A stretch of DNA of 64,000 bases from Candidatus Leptovillus affinis. GTDB taxonomy: Bacteria; Chloroflexota; Anaerolineae; Promineifilales; Promineifilaceae. The notes beneath the pieces are model-generated. The model did not search any database. It was not told the origin of the DNA and saw only the letters and a program-made list of their open reading frames with translations. The position numbers and the translations under genes were made by a program. The stretch is taken from NCBI GenBank assembly GCA_016705235.1, contig JADIYP010000007.1:124001-188000 (forward strand), written 5' to 3'. Below are positions 41,423 through 50,165 of this stretch, in pieces. Positions within the stretch are counted from its first letter, which is position 1. Each line of letters begins with the position of its first letter.

Positions 41423-41668
41423 CTAATTTGAATACGGCTCATCCTCGGAAATCACCTTGCCCATTCCGGGGTCAGATGACTCTTCGGGCATGACAATCCA
41501 CAGGATAATGTAGGCGATGACGCCGCCGCCCACAAAAACCGAAAACAACACAAACAAAGCGCGGATGAGCGTCGGATCGACGTTGAAATAGTGACCCAAC
41601 CCACCGCACACACCGGCAAACATACGATTATCTTTGGAACGGGCTAATTTTTTATTGTTTGACATCAT
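41423..41668 (-). CDS. PspC domain protein
   Basis: An 80- or 81-residue PspC-domain protein: KDNRMFAGVCGGLGHYFNVDPTLIRALF, then one hydrophobic helix (about 40-62) ending IVMPEE. PspC proteins sit in the membrane and sense or buffer envelope stress, often with PspA, which is not in this window. Two ATG codons occur at the start. GGAGGT is 2 bp from the first and 5 bp from the second, so the second (41665) is likelier. The gene is monocistronic, with a terminator downstream and repeat DNA upstream. Confidence 0.92.
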   Translation of the reverse strand: MMSNNKKLARSKDNRMFAGVCGGLGHYFNVDPTLIRALFVLFSVFVGGGVIAYIILWIVMPEESSDPGMGKVISEDEPYSN

Positions 41669-41739
41669 ATACCTCCATACGTCTATTGGCCGGGAAACGG
41701 CCGTTTTCTAAAACTCATATCCTTTCACACCGCCTATAC

Positions 41740-41915
41740 GACAGACCACCCCTGTGGTTGCATGTCATAAACATCAAATGGGCCTTGGGGATTTCATGGG
41801 GTTTGGTCTGATGCGTGATGCGTGATGCATGACCAGAGAGGTTTCACGCATCACGCATCACGCACCAGGGGCTGTCAACCCCCCTGAGTTCCTGAAGAAC
41901 CCATCAAATCCAACG
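41740..41915. repeat. Dispersed GCGTGATGCGTGA hairpin repeat, copy C (inverted relative to copy A)
   Basis: Its reverse complement matches copy A (2806-2957) block by block: GGTTCTTC, AACTCAGGGGGGTTGACAGC, the hairpin core, CATCAGACC and CCATGAAATCC. It occupies the middle of the 355-bp gap between the divergent pspC-like and lipoprotein genes; the flanks hold nothing else I can name. Confidence 0.8.
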
Positions 41916-42023
41916 TAACACAAAGGTTCGTCGGCGCCCAATCTACCAGCTTCAGCCGCTTAAGGGTAAAATGGCTAAACCATGAATGACCCTTGAGTCA
42001 ATCGGTTTTGGAGATGACTTGCG

Positions 42024-42542
42024 ATGAAAAATTTAATACTCACACTCACTTCCCTACTCCTCCTGGTTTTGGCCGCTTGCGGGCCATCTGCGTCAGAGCC
42101 AACCCCAACGCCCGACAACGGCTCCCCAGCCCGCGCCACCCCCACTGCCGATCCAGGCTTGCTCACCCCCGCCAACGGCGGCCAAAACAACCTCACCGGC
42201 TACCCGCCACCGCCACCGACGGCCACCCCTCTGCCAGAAAATTACCCGCCGCCAGCCCAGCCCGTCCCCAACAACCCTTACCCGGCAGTCGATGACGCCA
42301 GCACAATCTGGATTCTTCATCCGCTGGGGCTGCAATGCGCCGACACCAGCAGCTACGCCTATACCAATGTCCAGGCCGCGCGCGCCGACCTGACGGCCGC
42401 CGGTATCACGGTTTTCCAGGTGGAAACCATTGAGTTGGCAGTTTGCCAGGCGTGCGACTGCCCCACCTCCACCCACTACCACGCCCAAATAGCCGCCGCC
42501 GACTTAAACAAAGCCCAAACCCTGGGCTGGACGGCCGAATAA
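42024..42542 (+). CDS. Thr-Pro-rich lipoprotein of unknown function
   Basis: A 172-residue lipoprotein with signal LLLLVLAAC and lipidated C19. A 70-residue disordered linker rich in Pro, Thr and Asn follows (TPTPDNGSPARATPTADPG, YPPPPPTATPLPENYPPPA). The small C-terminal domain has four cysteines (LQCADTSS and VCQACDCP) that could make two disulfides. This linker style is common in Chloroflexota exported proteins. GGAGA lies about 10 bp before ATG 42024. It is 15 bp upstream of aroC and probably co-transcribed, though without evident functional link. Family not recognised. Confidence 0.8.
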   Translation: MKNLILTLTSLLLLVLAACGPSASEPTPTPDNGSPARATPTADPGLLTPANGGQNNLTGYPPPPPTATPLPENYPPPAQPVPNNPYPAVDDASTIWILHPLGLQCADTSSYAYTNVQAARADLTAAGITVFQVETIELAVCQACDCPTSTHYHAQIAAADLNKAQTLGWTAE

Positions 42543-42557
42543 GCAAAGGAAACCATT

Positions 42558-43736
42558 ATGCTTCGTTTTTTAACCGCAGGTGAATCACATGGGCCGGAAT
42601 TAACGGCCGTTCTCGAAGGCATCCCCGCCGGTCTCACATTGGACATGGACGAACTCAACCGCCAGATGGCCCGCCGCCAGTTGGGCTATGGCTCCGGCGG
42701 CCGCATGAAGATCGAAAAAGACGCCGTGCGGCTCACCGCCGGCTACATGAACGGCCAGACAACCGGCGGCCCTCTGGCACTGCACATGGCCAACCGCGAC
42801 TTCGCCAAATGGCGCGACCGCGACATCGCCCCCATTACCGTGCCCCGCCCCGGCCACGCCGACCTGACCGGCGCGGTGAAATATGGCTACCGCGAACTGC
42901 GTGTGGCCCTGGAACGCGCTTCAGCGCGAGAAACGGCCGCGCGCGTAGCTGTCGGCGCGATTTGCCAGCAGTTGTTGGCGCAATTTGGGGTGACGATTGG
43001 CAGTTATGTGGTGAGCATTGGCCAGGTAACGGCCGTTATCCCCGCCGACCTGCCCTACCCCGCCCGCTTCGCCATCGCCGAAACCAACGATGTGCGCTGC
43101 CCGGTGGAAACGGCCGTGCCCCTCATGCGCCAGCACATCAGCGACATCATGCAAGCCAAAGACACCATCGGCGGCGTCTTTGAGATTGTCGCCCTGGGCG
43201 TGCCCGCCGGGCTGGGCAGCCACGTCCACTGGGACCGCCGCCTCGAAGCCCTGCTGATGGGAGCCGTCGGCTCCATCCACGCCGTCAAAGGCGTGGAAAT
43301 CGGCCCGGCTTTCGCCAACACCGGCCTGCCCGGCTCCCAGGTCCACGACGAAATCTACCTGGACGCCGACGGCCAAACCCTGGTGCGGCGCACCAACCAC
43401 AGCGGCGGCTTCGAAGGCGGCATCACCACCGGCGAACCCATCGTCGTGCGCGCCGCCATGAAACCCATCTCCACCGTGCTCAACCCACGCCATTCTGTCG
43501 ATCTGGCCACCGGCGCGGAAGCCGTCACCGTCTACGAGCGCTCCGATTTCTGCGCCGTGCCCCGCGCCGGCGTCGTCGGCGAGGCAATGGTCGCCTTTAC
43601 GCTGGCGAACGCCTTGCTGGAAAAGCTGGGCGGCGACAGCCTGGACGAGATGCGCCCGCGTTTTGCCGCCCTGCGCCGCGCCCGCCTGGACGACCTGCCG
43701 ATGGACAACGCCTCCTGGAATTTCGGCTACGAATAA
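42558..43736 (+). CDS. aroC: Chorismate synthase
   Basis: AroC converts EPSP to chorismate using reduced FMN, the last shared step of aromatic amino acid synthesis. The 392-residue protein carries the GESHGPELTAVLEGIPAG start, GRMKIEKD, GYRELRVALERASARETAARVAVGA, RTNHSGGFEGGITTGEPIV and PTSTV-like block PISTVLNPRHSVD. AAAGGAAA lies 7 bp before ATG 42558. No other aro gene is nearby, as is common outside Firmicutes. The GT39 gene starts 6 bp after the stop. Confidence 0.98.
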   Translation: MLRFLTAGESHGPELTAVLEGIPAGLTLDMDELNRQMARRQLGYGSGGRMKIEKDAVRLTAGYMNGQTTGGPLALHMANRDFAKWRDRDIAPITVPRPGHADLTGAVKYGYRELRVALERASARETAARVAVGAICQQLLAQFGVTIGSYVVSIGQVTAVIPADLPYPARFAIAETNDVRCPVETAVPLMRQHISDIMQAKDTIGGVFEIVALGVPAGLGSHVHWDRRLEALLMGAVGSIHAVKGVEIGPAFANTGLPGSQVHDEIYLDADGQTLVRRTNHSGGFEGGITTGEPIVVRAAMKPISTVLNPRHSVDLATGAEAVTVYERSDFCAVPRAGVVGEAMVAFTLANALLEKLGGDSLDEMRPRFAALRRARLDDLPMDNASWNFGYE

Positions 43737-43742
43737 CACCCC

Positions 43743-45755
43743 ATGAGCGGTCCAACCACCACTACACAATCAGTTCCGCTGATTCCGAAATCCGAAATCC
43801 GAAATCCGAAATTTCCGGGCGAAGCTGTAGCTCTGCTGCTCATCCTGCTGCTGGCCGCCTGGCTGCGCCTGGGCTGGCCCGGCGTCAACTCCTTCGGCTT
43901 CGACGAGGCGCGCGTAAGCGACATGGCCCTGCAAATGGCTCGCGGCGGCAAATTTGCCGCCCTGGGGATGCAGTCATCCACCGGCGTGCCGAATTTTGCC
44001 GCGACGGTCTGGTTTTTCGCCCTGCCTTACGCCATTTCAACCAATCCAGCGGCCGCCAACAATTTAGTTGCGCTGCTGAATGTTCTGGCGGTGGTGGGGA
44101 TGTGGTGGCTGGGACGCACAGCCTGGGGTAAAACGGCCGGATTGGTCGCCGGGTTGTTATTTGCCGCGTCGCCTTATCTGGTTTTTTACAGCCGCAGCAT
44201 TTGGAGCCAGAATTTGCTGGCCCCGCTGGCGATTTTGTGGGCGGTGGCCATTGTCGCCGGGCTAAAAAACAACAATCCCTGGCTGATTGGCCTGCACGCG
44301 TTTCTGGCCGGATTTGTGGGGCAGATTCATTTTGCCGGGTTTGCCCTGGCGCTGGCCTCGTTGTGGATCGGCTTCCGCTTCCGGCTGTGGCGCTGGTGGA
44401 CGGCCGTTACCGCCGGGCTGTTCCTGGCCGGCGTGCTGGCTTTACCAACCATCACCATCATCTGGCGCAGCGGCGATGGCGCCAAAGCGGTCATTCGCGG
44501 CTTGTTGGCCGATGGCACGGCCACGGCCGTAGACCAATTTGCCGCCTGGCAGCAGCTGCGCCAGTTGAGCCTGAGCCAGGGGTGGGAAAAATTTTGGCTC
44601 AACACCGATTGGGGCTGGCCGCCGCTTTTGGCCGCCGGTCTGCAAATTGGCGGCGTGCTGGTGGCGGTTCTGGTCATCATCGGGGCGCTGGCCGCCGCCC
44701 GAACGATGGCGCAAGATTTGCGTCCCGCCCGGCGCGCGTCCCAAACGCCAACAGGCCGGGAAATTTTGAGCAGCTTTGTGCTTATCTGGGCCGTGGCCGC
44801 GCCGCTGTTGTTTATGCTGCCGCGCACGCCCGTTTTCCCGCAGTACCAACTGGTTTCGCTGCCGGCGCTGTTTCTGCTGGCCGGCGGCGCGGTTAACGTT
44901 TGGCCGAAACGGGCGTGGCAGATAGGGGTGGTGGGCACGGCCGTTTTCATTGCCAGTTTCCAGGCGACGGCCGTGGCCCAGACGCTCACGACCGTAGCCG
45001 ACACCTTCGTTCCCGGCGGGATGGGAACGCCGCTGCGCTATCCGCAAACGGCCGTGCGGCAGTTGATGGCTGACGGCCGTCCCATCGTCGTAGAAACTTT
45101 TGGCGACATTCCCGAGTTTGACGGCGACGCGGCGATGTTTAAGGTGCTGTTATGGGGCTATCCTACGCAAATTGTGGACGCGCGTCATGTTTTGTTGATT
45201 CCCGCCAGACCCGCGCACCTGCTGTTTACGTATGAGAATTTGGCGGCGTGGGAGGTGGCAACGGCCGTTGGCCTCACCGGCACAGTCCGGGATTTGCCCC
45301 GCCGCGACGGCGAACTGCCCTACCTGGCGCTAACAGTAGACGATGTAACCTTAACAGGATTTCGGGCATTGGCGCAGCCGGTCAAACTGGCGAACGGCGC
45401 GGAACTAGTGGGTTGGCAGGTGCAAGATTTACCGGAAAGCGGCCAGATTCGCCTGATCACCCATTGGCAGTTTACCGGCGAGCCACAAGAAGGGCATTTC
45501 CAACAGTTCAACCATCTTTATCTGCCGGGAGCCGAGGCCCCCAGCGAGGTGCAAGACGTCTATACTTCGTCGCGGGCGTGGCAAAAGGGCGATCACCTCA
45601 TCACCTGGGTGGAATTTGCCCGGCCTCCGGAACCGCCAGCTTATTTCCACGTCGGCATGTACACCTGGCCCGATTTGCAGCGCTCCCCGGTGTTAGACCG
45701 CGACGGGGTTGACCCGTTGTACCCGATTCAGTTGGATGGGGAATTGGAAGAATGA
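43743..45755 (+). CDS. GT39-family membrane glycosyltransferase
   Basis: The 670-residue protein has about ten transmembrane helices in the first 410 residues. NSFGFDEARVSDMALQMARGG near residue 40 contains the DE pair used by PMT/ArnT-type GT-C enzymes. The last 250 residues are extracytoplasmic and include a beta-rich part (ELVGWQVQDLPESGQIRLITHW). It would use a polyprenyl-phosphate sugar to glycosylate an envelope target. The organisation parallels the GT-C protein at 18784-20769, so both may come from one family expansion. It overlaps no gene but follows aroC closely. Four tandem hairpin repeats follow its stop. Confidence 0.85.
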   Translation: MSGPTTTTQSVPLIPKSEIRNPKFPGEAVALLLILLLAAWLRLGWPGVNSFGFDEARVSDMALQMARGGKFAALGMQSSTGVPNFAATVWFFALPYAISTNPAAANNLVALLNVLAVVGMWWLGRTAWGKTAGLVAGLLFAASPYLVFYSRSIWSQNLLAPLAILWAVAIVAGLKNNNPWLIGLHAFLAGFVGQIHFAGFALALASLWIGFRFRLWRWWTAVTAGLFLAGVLALPTITIIWRSGDGAKAVIRGLLADGTATAVDQFAAWQQLRQLSLSQGWEKFWLNTDWGWPPLLAAGLQIGGVLVAVLVIIGALAAARTMAQDLRPARRASQTPTGREILSSFVLIWAVAAPLLFMLPRTPVFPQYQLVSLPALFLLAGGAVNVWPKRAWQIGVVGTAVFIASFQATAVAQTLTTVADTFVPGGMGTPLRYPQTAVRQLMADGRPIVVETFGDIPEFDGDAAMFKVLLWGYPTQIVDARHVLLIPARPAHLLFTYENLAAWEVATAVGLTGTVRDLPRRDGELPYLALTVDDVTLTGFRALAQPVKLANGAELVGWQVQDLPESGQIRLITHWQFTGEPQEGHFQQFNHLYLPGAEAPSEVQDVYTSSRAWQKGDHLITWVEFARPPEPPAYFHVGMYTWPDLQRSPVLDRDGVDPLYPIQLDGELEE

Positions 45756-45765
45756 TGAACGGTAA

Positions 45766-46121
45766 CTGCTCAGGTTTCTCTAACAAGACCCCAAGGGTTT
45801 GATACCCCAATCATCTAAATTCTCGAGGTCAAACCCTTGGGGTCTGCATCGTTACTGCTCAGGTTTCTCTGGCAAGACCCCAAGGGTTTGATACCCCAAT
45901 CATCTAAATTCTCAAGGTCAAACCCTTGGGGTCTGCATCGTTACTGCTCAGGTTTCTCTGGCAAGACCCCAAGGGTTTGTTACCCCAATCATCCAAATTC
46001 TCAAGGTCAAACCCTTGGGGTCTGCATCGTTACTGCTCAGGTTTCTCTAGCAAGACCCCAAGGGTTTAATACCCCAATCATCCAAATTCTCGAGGTCAAA
46101 CCCTTGGGGTCTGCATCCGCT
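45766..46121. repeat. Four tandem 89-bp units, each a long GACCCCAAGGGTTT hairpin
   Basis: Units start at 45766, 45855, 45944 and 46033 and are over 90 percent alike by eye. Each contains CAGGTTTCTCT, GACCCCAAGGGTTT, about 29 nt, then AAACCCTTGGGGTC, so each can form a stem of at least 14 bp. The array lies exactly between two convergent genes, and the final unit touches the patatin stop codon. Single copies occur at 28686, 49698 (interrupted) and 55606 (inverted). Confidence 0.95.
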
Positions 46122-47154
46122 ACGCCTCGCCCTCAACAAGTTTGCCGCTGGCCCGCCAGGTGCGTTTGGCGTCTTCGTAGCCCATTTCATACAGTTCGTC
46201 GTGCCCTTTGCGCGTGTAGCGCACGATTTGCTCGACGGGAATCGGTTTTTTGGGCGCTACGATGATGGGGTCTGGCAACACCTGGAATTTGTTTTGGAAA
46301 ATATCGGGAATGCCGTCACCATCCGCGTCCGCGAGGACATATTCCTGGCCTTCTTTAATTTTTTCGATGAGCAGCGAATTGGTCGCCCGCAGCCGGGCAT
46401 TTTCCACTTCTAAGCGCACCAGGTCGTTGATGCGGCGAAAGAGCTTCAAATCGGCCTGGAACGAGGCGAGTAACGCCCATTCCAGAGTCATACTGACGGT
46501 AGAAAACATATTGTGCGGCGTGTCGGCCTGGGTATCTTCGTCGTCTTCCCAGGGGGTCATGATGACGACGACAATTTCTTCCGCGCCGGCGTCGATGGCC
46601 GGTCCTAAGGGCGTATTGGCGACAGTGGCGCCATCCCAGTAAAGATTTTCGTGCAGTTGCGTGGCTGGATAAACGATGGGAATGGAGCAGCTGGCGATGA
46701 TATGGTCTAATCCTAATGGCTCATGGCGCATCCGGCTGGGGTAAATGTCGGGGGTATTGCCAAAGACGTGCAAACGGCCGTTGCTGACTTCTGTGGCCGT
46801 GACCCGCAGGTGAACTTTGGCCTCGTCGGAGTTGATGCGATCAAAATTGACCCAGCCTTCGCGTAGGAGGGTGTCGCGCAGCGGGGCTGTGTCCAGGAGG
46901 AAGTTTTCGGTCAGGGCATTGAGATTGGCTTTTTGTACGTCCTGGGTGCGCAGCCGTTTCCAGAGCGCCCAGAGGGAATAGGCATTGTGGCCGGAGGCAA
47001 TAGCCGCGCCATTTACCGCGCCGATGGACGTCCCGACGACGATGTCGGGCAGCCACTCATGTTCTTCCAGGAAGCGCAGCACGCCGACGTGGTAAGCGCC
47101 GCGCCCGCCGCCGCCAGATAAAACCAATGCTTTTTTACGATTTTCAGTGGGCAT
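46120..47154 (-). CDS. Patatin-like phospholipase with EF-hand-like calcium loop
   Basis: The 344-residue protein is a patatin-type acyl hydrolase: oxyanion loop SGGGGRGAYHVGVL (13-26), nucleophile S43 in GTSIG and catalytic Asp in YWDGATVANTP. Such enzymes hydrolyse membrane lipids, often in the cytosol. After the catalytic domain, DADGDGIPDIF near residue 285 is a calcium-binding loop of the EF-hand/thrombospondin-3 kind, unusual in patatins. A basic C-terminal tail follows (RYTRKGHDELYEMGYEDAKRTW). ATG 47154. It is transcribed toward the 89-bp hairpin array and follows a histidine kinase gene on the same strand. Confidence 0.88.
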   Translation of the reverse strand: MPTENRKKALVLSGGGGRGAYHVGVLRFLEEHEWLPDIVVGTSIGAVNGAAIASGHNAYSLWALWKRLRTQDVQKANLNALTENFLLDTAPLRDTLLREGWVNFDRINSDEAKVHLRVTATEVSNGRLHVFGNTPDIYPSRMRHEPLGLDHIIASCSIPIVYPATQLHENLYWDGATVANTPLGPAIDAGAEEIVVVIMTPWEDDEDTQADTPHNMFSTVSMTLEWALLASFQADLKLFRRINDLVRLEVENARLRATNSLLIEKIKEGQEYVLADADGDGIPDIFQNKFQVLPDPIIVAPKKPIPVEQIVRYTRKGHDELYEMGYEDAKRTWRASGKLVEGEA

Positions 47155-47222
47155 GTTTTCCTCTTTTTATCATTGGATGCAGATTTTTACGGCGAGGCGC
47201 GATAAAAATCTGTCACGCCTGA

Positions 47223-49484
47223 TCAGCCGATAAGCCAGGGTGGGCGGTCGGGGGATTTGCTGGATTTGGCGGCCTGGAGTTTGGCGCCTGGTGGGAAGAT
47301 GGGAAGGATGACGTGGAAGCGGCTGCCTGGCAGGCGAGTTTCGTCTTCACCATCGGATTCGACCCAGATACGGCCGTCGTGGGCCTCCACCACCCCTTTG
47401 ACAATAGGCAGTCCCAACCCAGGACCGGCGCCCTTAAATTTGGTGCTCCCGGTTGAATGGAGCTGCGGGTCGCCGATGCGAAAGAATTTCTCAAAAATGA
47501 GTTCATGATAGCGCGCATCAATGCCAATGCCCGTATCGGCGACCACAACTTCTATAAAATTATTATCGCCATTTTGGCTGGGAATGATGCTGCCTTCGAC
47601 CTGAATGCTGCCATGATCGGGCGTGTATTTGACGGCGTTGCCCAGCAAGTTGGTAAATGCCTGGACCAGCCGCTTGAAATCGGCCTGGATGGGCGGCAGA
47701 TCCGTAAGGCCGGATGTTGTCAGGGTGATGCGCCGATCACGGAGAGCGGTGTTCAGCGGTTCCAACGCCAGCCGGACAATCGTTTCCATCTTCGTTTCCA
47801 TGAAGGTGAGCTGCATGCCATCGACATCTATCTGGCTAGCGTCTAACATGGCGCTGATGAGGCTTTCCAGGCGCATTGTGGCGCGATTGATGTGCCCGAC
47901 AATTTCCTTGGTTTGTTCCTGCGTGAGGGAGTGAGTTTCGTTCATGGCGGCGAGGATATCGGCGTAGCCTTTAACCTGGGTAAGCGGGGTGCGCAATTCG
48001 TGCGAGGCAATGGTGATGAAGTCGGATTTGACCTGATCCATGATTTCCAGGCGTTCATTTTGGCGCACCAAGTCTACGTTCAGGGTGTTGATTTTTTCAT
48101 TTTGCCCTTCTAGTTCGCTGTACAATCGGGCATTTTGCAAGGCGATAACGGTCTGATCGGCCAGGACCTGCATGAGGTCGAGTTCGCCGGGCTGGTACGG
48201 GACGCCAGAACGTTTGGGGCCGATGGCAATAACGCCGTCGAGACCGCTGTCGGAACCGACGGGGACGTAAGCTTCCATGGCCATTTCTTTGAGCCAGGAT
48301 ACGGCCGTGTCCCCCATCTGACCATACGTCGGGTTAAAATCCAGTTCATATTGCAGCAGCGGCTGGTGCTGCTGCGTAATCGTGTCCAGAAACAGGTGGT
48401 CAACTGGCAGCCTGACGGTGTGGCGAGGAATGGTCCCGATCCCCGGAACCGGTTCGATTTCCGCTTCGCCATTCTGGGGCGTAACCAACATCAACGCGCC
48501 GCGATTGGTCTCGAATTTATCGCTGAGAATGCCCAGAATCAATTGAGATAACTGCTGCACGTCTAAGGTGCGCGAAATCGCCTGGCTGTAGTCGCGCACA
48601 ATCTGGTTGGGGTCGAACCCTTCGCCAAACAAGTAGCGGTACGTAACGCGCTCGACAAAATTACGCAGCGGCTGGTAGACAATGAAACTGAAAACGGCCG
48701 TCAGCGCCGTCACAATCAGGGTGGTGCGAAATTGGTTCTGGGTCAGGCGCTGGACGAGCAAGATCAGACCGGTCAGAGGCAGCGCCGAGATGAGGACAAT
48801 GATGAAATAAGCGATGCTGCGGCGCACACGGGTTCTCACATCGAAGATGCGATACGACGACACAGCGTAAGCCAGCCCCAAAACGCCTATCCAACGCACA
48901 ATTTGCCCCGCTACCGTGAGGCCGGTAAGCCGGGCAAACATCAGGGCTTCGCCGCTGAAAACGACCAGCAAAGTCAGGGTCCAGAAGAGCAGGCGATTGG
49001 CGTGCCAGGGAAAATCGGTATGGCGATAATCGCGCCATGTGCGCAAGAGGATAAACAAACTGAGGGCGATCCAGGTGAGAAAGGAGATAAGGCTGCTGAC
49101 GGTGATAGTCGCCCAGGTAGAATCGGCCAAGAGGCGAAGGGGCTGTTCGGGGATAAAAATATCGACCAGAACGGTGGCCAGGATAGCTGTCCCGGAGAGA
49201 AGGAGCCAGGGTTTTTGTTTCGGCCATTTAACGTAAACGGCCGTTGTCATGCCCAGAAATGTCGTCCCCACCAGCAAGGCCTTACTCGGCAGGTTGTGGG
49301 GCAGATTGCTGTAAGGCACAAAAAAAAGCAGGAATTCCCAAATAATGGACGCGCCTAAAAAGGCTAAAAACCACTTCAGGGCCGATTCTTGCCGGCTGCG
49401 ACGCAGGGAGGGGGCAATTAATAAAAAGGTGTAGGCAACGGCGGCCAAAAGAGGAAGAATGGAAACAATCTCGGCTGGGGTCAT
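47223..49484 (-). CDS. Multi-helix sensor histidine kinase with GAF domain
   Basis: The 753-residue kinase has about eight N-terminal helices (to about 270), of a 7TM/MASE-like sensor type, and a GAF domain (about 300-455). A coiled-coil linker, HisKA with H495 in ASHELRTPL and a HATPase domain (NLLGNAVKYTPDHG, DTGIGI, FEKFFR, GAGPGLGLPIVKG) follow. It probably senses a membrane or hydrophobic signal. No response regulator is adjacent, so it is an orphan kinase. The C-terminal 25 residues are Lys/Pro/Ser-rich. It is upstream of the patatin gene (68 bp gap). Confidence 0.92.
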   Translation of the reverse strand: MTPAEIVSILPLLAAVAYTFLLIAPSLRRSRQESALKWFLAFLGASIIWEFLLFFVPYSNLPHNLPSKALLVGTTFLGMTTAVYVKWPKQKPWLLLSGTAILATVLVDIFIPEQPLRLLADSTWATITVSSLISFLTWIALSLFILLRTWRDYRHTDFPWHANRLLFWTLTLLVVFSGEALMFARLTGLTVAGQIVRWIGVLGLAYAVSSYRIFDVRTRVRRSIAYFIIVLISALPLTGLILLVQRLTQNQFRTTLIVTALTAVFSFIVYQPLRNFVERVTYRYLFGEGFDPNQIVRDYSQAISRTLDVQQLSQLILGILSDKFETNRGALMLVTPQNGEAEIEPVPGIGTIPRHTVRLPVDHLFLDTITQQHQPLLQYELDFNPTYGQMGDTAVSWLKEMAMEAYVPVGSDSGLDGVIAIGPKRSGVPYQPGELDLMQVLADQTVIALQNARLYSELEGQNEKINTLNVDLVRQNERLEIMDQVKSDFITIASHELRTPLTQVKGYADILAAMNETHSLTQEQTKEIVGHINRATMRLESLISAMLDASQIDVDGMQLTFMETKMETIVRLALEPLNTALRDRRITLTTSGLTDLPPIQADFKRLVQAFTNLLGNAVKYTPDHGSIQVEGSIIPSQNGDNNFIEVVVADTGIGIDARYHELIFEKFFRIGDPQLHSTGSTKFKGAGPGLGLPIVKGVVEAHDGRIWVESDGEDETRLPGSRFHVILPIFPPGAKLQAAKSSKSPDRPPWLIG

Positions 49485-49586
49485 GAACTACTGCCTACGT
49501 TTCAGTCCTACGAGTGGAGTAAACATCCAACACATCAACCAAATTATCCGCGATCGCCCAGAAAATTCGTGTCAGGGTAAACGGGT

Positions 49587-49651
49587 CATCCTTGATGTTA
49601 CGCACCCAAACCCTTCAGGTTTCTACCCGAAGAACTGCGTAACATGAGGAT
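49587..49651. repeat. Inverted repeat upstream of the kinase gene
   Basis: CATCCTTGATGTTACGCA and TGCGTAACATGAGGATG pair around an internal hairpin (GGGTAGAAACC-type arms at 49608-49630). It lies about 100 bp from the kinase start. The gap 49485-49898 otherwise contains a nested repeat (49698-49840) and the tRNA terminator, with no gene. Confidence 0.55.
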
Positions 49652-49697
49652 GTAATTGTAACGGCCGTTTCTGGCGATGCCAATTAAGCCATCCGAG

Positions 49698-49840
49698 TAC
49701 CTGCTCAGGTTTCTCTGGCTAAACCCCAAGGGTTTGATGCCCAAAATCCAAATTCTCAGGAGACATCATGAGTTGAGATTTGTCAAATCTTAAAGATTTG
49801 ACAAATCTATTTTCAAGGGAGCAAACCCTTGGAGTCTGTC
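49698..49840. repeat. GACCCCAAGGGTTT-family repeat interrupted by an AGATTTGTCAAATCT hairpin
   Basis: CTGCTCAGGTTTCTCTGGC..CCCCAAGGGTTTG begins like the 89-bp units and AAACCCTTGGAGTCTG ends like them. Their loop is enlarged by AGATTTGTCAAATCT (49776-49790), TAA, AGATTTGACAAATCT (49794-49808). The inner element has the same 15+3+15 design as the AGATTGG palindromes. Confidence 0.75.
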
Positions 49841-49865
49841 TAGCTACGCAATTCCACACAAAATA

Positions 49866-49891
49866 AAAAAGGCACAGTTAAAAACTGTGCC
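49866..49891 (-). terminator. Terminator of tRNA-Ser
   Basis: Minus-strand GGCACAGTT and AACTGTGCC form a perfect 9-bp stem with a 3-nt loop followed by TTTTTT. It starts 7 bp after the tRNA 3' end. Confidence 0.9.
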
Positions 49892-49898
49892 TTCGCAG

Positions 49899-49985
49899 CG
49901 GACGGGGTGGGATTCGAACCCACGGTACGGTTACCCGTACACAGCATTTCCAGTGCTGCACCTTCAGCCTCTCGGTCACCCGCCC
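49899..49985 (-). tRNA. tRNA-Ser(GGA)
   Basis: The 87-nt minus-strand sequence folds as a class II tRNA. The acceptor is GGGCGGG/CCCGTCC with discriminator G. The anticodon arm CAGCA-CTGGAAA-TGCTG has anticodon GGA. The long variable arm is TACGGGTAACCGTA and the T-arm GTGGG-TTCGAAT-CCCAC. CCA is not encoded. A rho-independent terminator follows at once. Confidence 0.96.
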
Positions 49986-50165
49986 TAATCTCAGTTCTTA
50001 AAGACAGAGTCAGAATTATAATGCGACTTCGCTAACAGTCAAACCGGCTTCCAGACGGCCGTACAACAATAAATACATTTCCTTTTAACTTGAAGCCTTC
50101 TATAATCATTGTGTGTGGCAAGCATTTCTAACATTTTGCCGCGCTCAAAACAAATTGGAGTCCTT

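Noticed and set aside
45766..46121. CRISPR-like array
   Set aside because: The whole 89-bp unit is repeated, including the loop. There are no unique spacers of fixed length and no cas genes.
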